Positions 7,458 to 11,166 of a stretch of DNA of 11,166 bases are shown here, in pieces. Within the stretch, counting starts at the first letter, position 1. Each line of letters starts with the position of its first letter. Both the position numbers and the translations under genes were made by a program. This stretch comes from Acidithiobacillus sp. (GTDB lineage: Bacteria > Pseudomonadota > Gammaproteobacteria > Acidithiobacillales > Acidithiobacillaceae). The DNA lies in assembly GCA_028065135.1 (NCBI GenBank), contig JAPTWR010000041.1, positions 1-11,166 on the forward strand, given 5' to 3'. The notes under the pieces are model-generated. The model was not told the DNA's origin, made no database searches, and was given only the letters and a program-made list of their open reading frames with translations.

Positions 7458-7888
7458 TCTTTGTCTCGGTTAAGGTTTGCGATTTTTGACCCCAATCGAT
7501 CATCCCGTTGATACAGGTTACCGCATTGCCGCCGACCCGTTCATGAAGCCACCAATCGAAAGGTGGTATAGGCATCCCCACTGGCGGTGTTGCAGGTTTT
7601 GGTTTGGCAAATGAACATGCGCTCAAGGTACGCTGGGGATGGCGCGCAGTCAATATTATGGTGCCACATTTGATGCTGAAAAAATACCCAGAGGCGACGC
7701 TGGCCCAGATCCGATCCAGCCTCTACCCGCGCTAGTCATCTCGCGGATGGTGGAAATGCGCAAAGAAAAACTTGTCGCGACCATGCTTCTGAGTGACACT
7801 TGCATTCAGAGAAAGGGGCTGGAATCGACCGAAGTTATGCGAATCATTCACCCGAATAACCCGCCATGCAGATGCTCGGAGGTCCGTC
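7458..7888. other. Divergent intergenic region between the two clusters
   Basis: About 430 bp separate the two oppositely transcribed clusters, and base composition shifts here from intermediate to GC-rich. It must hold the 5' signals of both operons, but I see no convincing -35/-10 pair. A minus-strand open frame of 73 codons (7653-7432) overlaps the first gene of cluster 1 by 26 bases and shows no domain. A plus-strand frame open from 7547 to the TAG at 7733-7735 reads like the C-terminus of a protein (for example RAVNIMVPHLMLKKYPEATL) but has no plausible start. One of these may be a decayed gene. No tRNA or controller-protein gene was found. Confidence 0.5.
7878..7882 (+). promoter_or_regulatory. 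Ribosome binding site fixing the cluster 2 methyltransferase start
   Basis: A perfect GGAGG sits six bases before the ATG at 7889. It selects that start over in-frame upstream codons that would add 32 residues with no match to the methyltransferase family, in which the motif I strand lies almost at the N-terminus. Confidence 0.8.
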
Positions 7889-9049
7889 ATGCGCAGCGTT
7901 GAACTTTTTTCAGGGTGCGGAGGATTGGCCCTTGGCGCGGCGCGCGCCGGGTTCGACCATGAACTTATGGTCGAATGGAACAAGGAAGCCTGCGCCACCC
8001 TCGGACTGAACTCCCGAAAGGGACTGGAGCACGCGCGAGAATGGACGGTACGCTCCGGCGACGTCCGGGACGTGAGATGGGCGGACGTCGTCGGCGCAGG
8101 GGTGGATCTCGTCGCTGGCGGCCCGCCATGTCAACCGTTCTCCGTCGGCGGAAAGCATCGCGGACATCGCGACGTCAGAGACATGTGGCCCGAGGCGATC
8201 CGGGCGGTGCGGGAATTGCGCCCTCGGGCGTTCCTTTTCGAGAACGTCAGGGGACTAACCCGCGCGGCGTTCGCGGATTATCTGTCCTGGATTCGCCTAG
8301 CCTTGGCGCATCCCGGTTTGGCTCGGGAGGAGTCGGAAGACTACCATGAACATTTGAAACGCCTGAAAACATCTCGCGCCGATCCCGAATACGACGTTCT
8401 CGTGGTTCGCGTCAACGCCGCAGACTACGGCGCGGCCCAGAAGCGCCACCGCGTGGCCATCGTCGGCATACGCAGGGAACTGGACGTCACGCTCGTCGCA
8501 CCCGCGCCAACGCATTCCCGAGAAAGGCTTTTATGGGATCAATGGATCACGGGGGAATACTGGCGTGGGCACGGCGTCGACGCCCCGGCGGGTCCAGCGT
8601 CGGACGCCGACCGACGGCTGGTGGGGCGCCTTTTGAGGCGTGGCGAACCGCCGTCCGGCGAACCTTGGCGGACGGTTCGGGACGCGTTGGCCGGTCTTGG
8701 GGAGCCGGATGGACGCAACGGACACGTTTTCCAAGATGGGGCCCGCGTGTACTCCGGCCACACCGGAAGCCCCATCGACGGACCGGCGAAGGCGCTGAAG
8801 GCGGGCGACCATGGCGTTCCCGGCGGAGAAAACATGATGGTGCGGGACGACGGGAGCGTGCGCTATTTCACCCTCCGAGAGGCGGCGCGCTTGCAAGGGC
8901 TGCCCGACGAATGGGAGTTTCCCTCCTCATGGACCGAATCCATGCGGCAACTCGGCAATGCCGTGCCAACCCAACTCGCCGAGGCCATGACCCGATGGAT
9001 CGCGGAAACTTTGCCGAACGAGCCTGCGGACCAAGGAATCGCGGCCTGA
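7889..9049 (+). CDS. DNA (cytosine-5) methyltransferase of an Eco29kI-like R-M cassette
   Basis: This 386-aa enzyme begins directly with motif I, SVELFSGCGGLALG (3-16). Catalytic C81 lies in GGPPCQPFSVGG. Motif VI is ENVRGL (E118), and motif VIII is QKRHRVAIVG (184-193). LREAARLQGLPDEW and RQLGNAVP near the C-terminus are motifs IX and X. The target-recognition region (~200-320) is GC-rich and hydrophilic. It methylates C5 of a cytosine using S-adenosylmethionine, and its assigned job is to protect the host from the endonuclease encoded next. The prototype Eco29kI system recognises CCGCGG; the same site here is inferred from the neighbour. Its stop overlaps the endonuclease ATG as TGATG, so the two are probably co-translated. 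Its high GC contrasts with cluster 1, which suggests separate acquisition. Confidence 0.95.
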   Translation: MRSVELFSGCGGLALGAARAGFDHELMVEWNKEACATLGLNSRKGLEHAREWTVRSGDVRDVRWADVVGAGVDLVAGGPPCQPFSVGGKHRGHRDVRDMWPEAIRAVRELRPRAFLFENVRGLTRAAFADYLSWIRLALAHPGLAREESEDYHEHLKRLKTSRADPEYDVLVVRVNAADYGAAQKRHRVAIVGIRRELDVTLVAPAPTHSRERLLWDQWITGEYWRGHGVDAPAGPASDADRRLVGRLLRRGEPPSGEPWRTVRDALAGLGEPDGRNGHVFQDGARVYSGHTGSPIDGPAKALKAGDHGVPGGENMMVRDDGSVRYFTLREAARLQGLPDEWEFPSSWTESMRQLGNAVPTQLAEAMTRWIAETLPNEPADQGIAA

Positions 9050-10131
9050 TGCCCCGGAGCGCGGCCAGCCCGTATGCCCAAGCGGTCGCCGCCTTGCGGT
9101 CCAGCGTGGACGGTCTCGCGCGGATTCTTCCCTCCTTGGGGCCAAGAGACGCGGTCCAGGTCGGATCGAGTCTCGACGAGGTCGCGGTCTCCATGGCGCG
9201 GCTAAGGGGCAAAATGCCGAAAGGTCCAGAGGCGTTGGCGAAAATCGTCGGAGAGATCTTGGAGTTGTTGCCCTCGTTGACCATGGATGCGTCCGGCCAA
9301 GCCGCACGCAAGCTCCGTCTGGGCCTAGCCCAAGTCGGATCGGCGGCGGCGCTTGTTTTGGACGCGTTGGACCCCATACGCGCGCCAGGCGCGGTGTTCG
9401 ATCCATCCACCCCCGCCGCGACGGGAAGACTCGTGGCCCTCGCGCTGCTGGCCCAGCCCCGCCAACCCTTGGCGGAAGTCGGACGAATGTACGGAAGCGG
9501 TTGTTACGCCATTTACTACTCCGGCGACCACCCTTTCTACGCCGCGATCAGCGGCACCGAAACGCCCATTTACGTCGGAAAGGCCGACCCGCAAACCAGC
9601 GACGCGAAAGATCCGCGCGACCAGGGTCCTCGCCTGACCGGGCGGCTGCGGGATCACCGCAAGATGATCGTCACGGTCGAAGGATGGGCGATGGAGCATC
9701 CCGGTCCGGAAAACCATCCTCTCCATGTCGTCGATTTTGAATACCGACGCCTGGTCACGGCCAGCAACGCGCAATTGGCGGCGGAGCGCTACCTCATCGA
9801 TTTTTTCCAACCCATCTGGAACAACGAGATGAAGATATGTTGGGGCATCTCCAAACACGGCGACGCGGCGGCGACGCGCTCCAACAAGAGGGCGCCTTGG
9901 GACGTGCTGCATCCGGGACGCCCATGGGCCATGGACGAGCGCCTGGAGAACTCCAAGGACGCGGTGGAGATTCTCCGGGATATCCACGTCCATTTCGACC
10001 GGAATCCGCCCCGCATCGACCTGCATGAGATCATAGACGGCGTCCTTCGCGAGTTCGCTCAGGACGCCGTCGAGAGGGGAGCGCCGGACATCGGGGACGA
10101 CGAAGACGAAGCGCAAGAAGAGGAAGTCTAA
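9049..10131 (+). CDS. GIY-YIG restriction endonuclease, Eco29kI-like
   Basis: This is a type II restriction endonuclease of the GIY-YIG fold, which cuts DNA at unmethylated sites. The core starts at CYAIYYSG (152-159), the GIY-like strand. IYVGKADP (174-181) is the YIG strand, LTGRLRDH (197-203) supplies R199 and H203, AAERYLIDFF (244-253) supplies the metal-binding Glu E246, and PIWNN (255-259) supplies N258. WDVLHPGRPWA (284-294) is also typical of Eco29kI relatives. At 360 aa it is much longer than Eco29kI (about 214 aa). The extra length is a ~145-residue helical N-terminal extension and a C-terminal part ending in a very acidic tail (GDDEDEAQEEE). The start is the ATG inside TGATG at the methyltransferase stop, with AAGGA 11 nt upstream. 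Toxicity without the preceding methyltransferase explains the gene order. Confidence 0.9.
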   Translation: MPRSAASPYAQAVAALRSSVDGLARILPSLGPRDAVQVGSSLDEVAVSMARLRGKMPKGPEALAKIVGEILELLPSLTMDASGQAARKLRLGLAQVGSAAALVLDALDPIRAPGAVFDPSTPAATGRLVALALLAQPRQPLAEVGRMYGSGCYAIYYSGDHPFYAAISGTETPIYVGKADPQTSDAKDPRDQGPRLTGRLRDHRKMIVTVEGWAMEHPGPENHPLHVVDFEYRRLVTASNAQLAAERYLIDFFQPIWNNEMKICWGISKHGDAAATRSNKRAPWDVLHPGRPWAMDERLENSKDAVEILRDIHVHFDRNPPRIDLHEIIDGVLREFAQDAVERGAPDIGDDEDEAQEEEV

Positions 10132-10156
10132 TCCCCCCCTCACCCGCTCCGAGATC

Positions 10157-10540
10157 ATGTCGCGCGTCCGATCAGTCGACACGAAACCGGAAATGCTCGT
10201 CCGGCGGGCGCTGTGGAGAGCGGGACTACGATACCGCCTGCATGACCGAAAACTTCCGGGGCGCCCCGACATCGTATTCAAATCAAAACGGATCGCCATC
10301 TTCGTCCATGGCTGCTTTTGGCATGGGCACGAGGGATGCCCCCGCCACCGCATTCCCAAAACGAGATCCGACTGGTGGGCCGCCAAGATCGCCCGAAACA
10401 AGGAGCGCGACAGGACGGCGCTAGGGGCGTTCGCGGCCATCGGATGGAGGGTCATTGTCCTTTGGGAGTGCGAATTGTCAGAACAAGGAAAATTGGAGGG
10501 CGTCGTACAGGCCATAAAGAATCCGCCCCACGTAGCCTGA
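10157..10540 (+). CDS. vsr: Very short patch repair endonuclease
   Basis: This 127-aa Vsr endonuclease nicks DNA at T:G mismatches that arise when 5-methylcytosine deaminates, and so limits the mutagenic cost of the neighbouring C5 methyltransferases. Catalytic D38 is in LPGRPDIVF, and FVHGCFWHGH (49-58) supplies H51, C53, W55, H56 and H58. C61 and C105 (in LWECEL) match the remaining zinc-site cysteines of E. coli Vsr. Family members usually have about 10-15 more N-terminal residues. The in-frame codons just upstream read PPLTRSEI, like the family, but contain no ATG, GTG or TTG back to a stop at 10034. The annotated ATG has only a weak ribosome binding site. It lies 25 bp after the endonuclease in the same direction, so it is probably in the same transcript. 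Confidence 0.95.
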   Translation: MSRVRSVDTKPEMLVRRALWRAGLRYRLHDRKLPGRPDIVFKSKRIAIFVHGCFWHGHEGCPRHRIPKTRSDWWAAKIARNKERDRTALGAFAAIGWRVIVLWECELSEQGKLEGVVQAIKNPPHVA

Positions 10541-10989
10541 CTTTCATGCACGAGAATCTTTTTCGAGCCGCATCGAGCAGTCCCCAATCCTTACGCTGCC
10601 CCATCTCTTTGATAAGGAGCGGGAACCGCCCAGAGAGAGGGGCGATGCGCCAATGGATATCAGGCCAGGCGCCACCCTGCGAAAGCTTCCAGAACCCACT
10701 CGCCGTCTGCGAACAGTTGCCGGTGTTCCAGCCCTGAAGAAATCCACGCGCGAGATCAAACGGCCGTGCAGTAATCGCAGCAAAGCAAAATCACCGGTGC
10801 AGGATATGGCAGCAGAGATAACGGCGCCATGCGCGGGTTCACAGCAACCTAGAACAACCCTGCGGGGAAAGGCGTATCATATCACGTACCAACGACCGAT
10901 AACCGCCAAATTGAATTTTATTTTCTGGGGTCAACGGTCAGTGGGGTTTTTGAATGCGCCGCCCGTTGACTTGAATGGCGGACCCCGAT
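10541..10989. other. Gene-poor right flank
   Basis: No gene is supported in about 450 bp. Long frames are open on both strands, but none has a start with a ribosome binding site or a recognisable motif. A short imperfect hairpin (CGAGAA / TTTTCG, near 10550-10565) follows vsr and lacks a proper T-tract, so it is not called a terminator. GC drops relative to cluster 2, which marks the end of the cassette. Confidence 0.45.
10930..10970. repeat. 8-bp inverted repeat GTCAACGG / CCGTTGAC
   Basis: GTCAACGG (10930-10937) and CCGTTGAC (10963-10970) are perfect inverted copies with a 25-base spacer. They lie about 20 bases downstream of the stop of the minus-strand gene entering from the right edge. 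It could be part of that gene's 3' region, such as a weak terminator, or a transposon-end or binding site. No T-run supports termination. Confidence 0.4.
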
Positions 10990-11166
10990 TCAAGGGCCTA
11001 ATGGGCCGGGAGTCTCAAAGATCTTTTTCCTCAGTTTTGCTGCCCAAACGCCATTCTGTTGTTGCTCATTACCTCCCGGATCAGGTCTCATCACCTTCCG
11101 CAGCCGCTCATATCGGGCAAGCTGGTCGTCTTCATTCTCTGTAACATCCCAACGCCCTCCCCGACA
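10990..11166 (-). CDS. C-terminal fragment of an unidentified protein (continues past the window edge)
   Basis: A minus-strand frame is open from the last base of the window to a TGA at 10992-10990, giving 58 residues with no start inside. The sequence is charged and helix-like, with segments such as ENEDDQLARYERLRKVMRP and WAAKLRKKIFETPGPLG, and looks like a genuine C-terminus. I recognise no family. It points toward cluster 2, so the two would be convergent. A mobile-element or island gene is possible from context only. Confidence 0.45.
   Translation of the reverse strand, partial: CRGGRWDVTENEDDQLARYERLRKVMRPDPGGNEQQQNGVWAAKLRKKIFETPGPLGP

Noticed and set aside
7772..7800. Possible promoter TTGTCG - 17 nt - GACACT for cluster 2
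   Set aside because: The -10 matches the consensus at only three of six positions; not distinguishable from chance.
7793..7888. Upstream extension of the cluster 2 methyltransferase by 32 residues
   Set aside because: Motif I begins right after the ATG at 7889, which has a perfect GGAGG six bases away; the extension has no family similarity.
8533..9048. Upstream extension of the endonuclease frame, making a 532-aa protein
   Set aside because: The extra 172 residues overlap the methyltransferase motifs and are Arg/Gly-rich. The ATG in the TGATG overlap is the normal start.
9325..10587. 420-codon open frame on the minus strand
   Set aside because: It lies antisense to the GIY-YIG endonuclease and vsr, whose catalytic motifs are clear. 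GC-rich genes commonly leave long open antisense frames; its Arg/Ser/Pro-rich translation shows no domain.
10452..10790. Minus-strand frame with protein-like stretches (for example PDIHWRIAPLSG)
   Set aside because: It has no in-frame start upstream and runs antisense into vsr. It could be a decayed gene, but nothing identifies it.
10653..11144. 163-codon plus-strand frame in the right flank
   Set aside because: There is no ribosome binding site, its composition is not protein-like, and it overlaps a more convincing minus-strand C-terminus.

Overview
The window looks like a bacterial genomic defence island, probably proteobacterial. That is inferred from IS3-type and IS21-type insertion-sequence debris, the GC range, and a Vsr / Eco29kI-like cassette; no housekeeping gene or rRNA/tRNA anchors a lineage. 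Base composition changes sharply along it. The first ~300 bases are AT-rich, 700-7460 is intermediate, 7890-10540 is clearly GC-rich, and the right edge is intermediate again. The pieces therefore appear to have arrived separately.

Left flank (1-697): overlapping mobile-element remains. Three tandem 20-bp repeats and a separated 20-bp direct repeat look like IS21/Tn7-type transposon ends. They are followed by a 5'-truncated, frameshifted IS3-family transposase and its right end, which lies only a few bases from the last gene of cluster 1.

Cluster 1 (minus strand, 7457 down to 698): four tightly packed genes, read in the order (i) an unrecognised 337-aa protein with a possible degenerate PD-(D/E)XK nuclease core; (ii) a C5-cytosine DNA methyltransferase; (iii) a 998-aa protein with an N-terminal MutL/HSP90/MORC-like GHKL ATPase, a long coiled coil and a C-terminal histidine-kinase-like module; (iv) a 553-aa protein with a receiver domain (all key residues present) and an unknown C-terminal domain. 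Gene junctions are +10 nt, an 8-nt overlap, and a TTGA stop/start overlap, which indicates one operon with translational coupling. The proposed job is a modification-dependent defence system in which invader DNA is sensed by a GHKL ATPase and the signal passes through His-Asp phosphotransfer. The gene content is seen in the sequence; the function is inference. This is the most interesting part of the window.

Intergenic divide (7458-7888): about 430 bp with no convincing complete gene, where the composition changes and transcription diverges.

Cluster 2 (plus strand, 7889-10540): a compact type II restriction-modification cassette with a C5 methyltransferase, a GIY-YIG endonuclease of the Eco29kI family (enlarged relative to the prototype) and a Vsr mismatch endonuclease. 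MTase and REase overlap by TGATG. This would cut unmodified DNA, protect the host by cytosine methylation, and repair T:G mismatches left by 5-methylcytosine deamination.

Right flank (10541-11166): about 450 bp without a clear gene, an inverted repeat, and the C-terminal end of an unidentified minus-strand gene entering from beyond the right edge.
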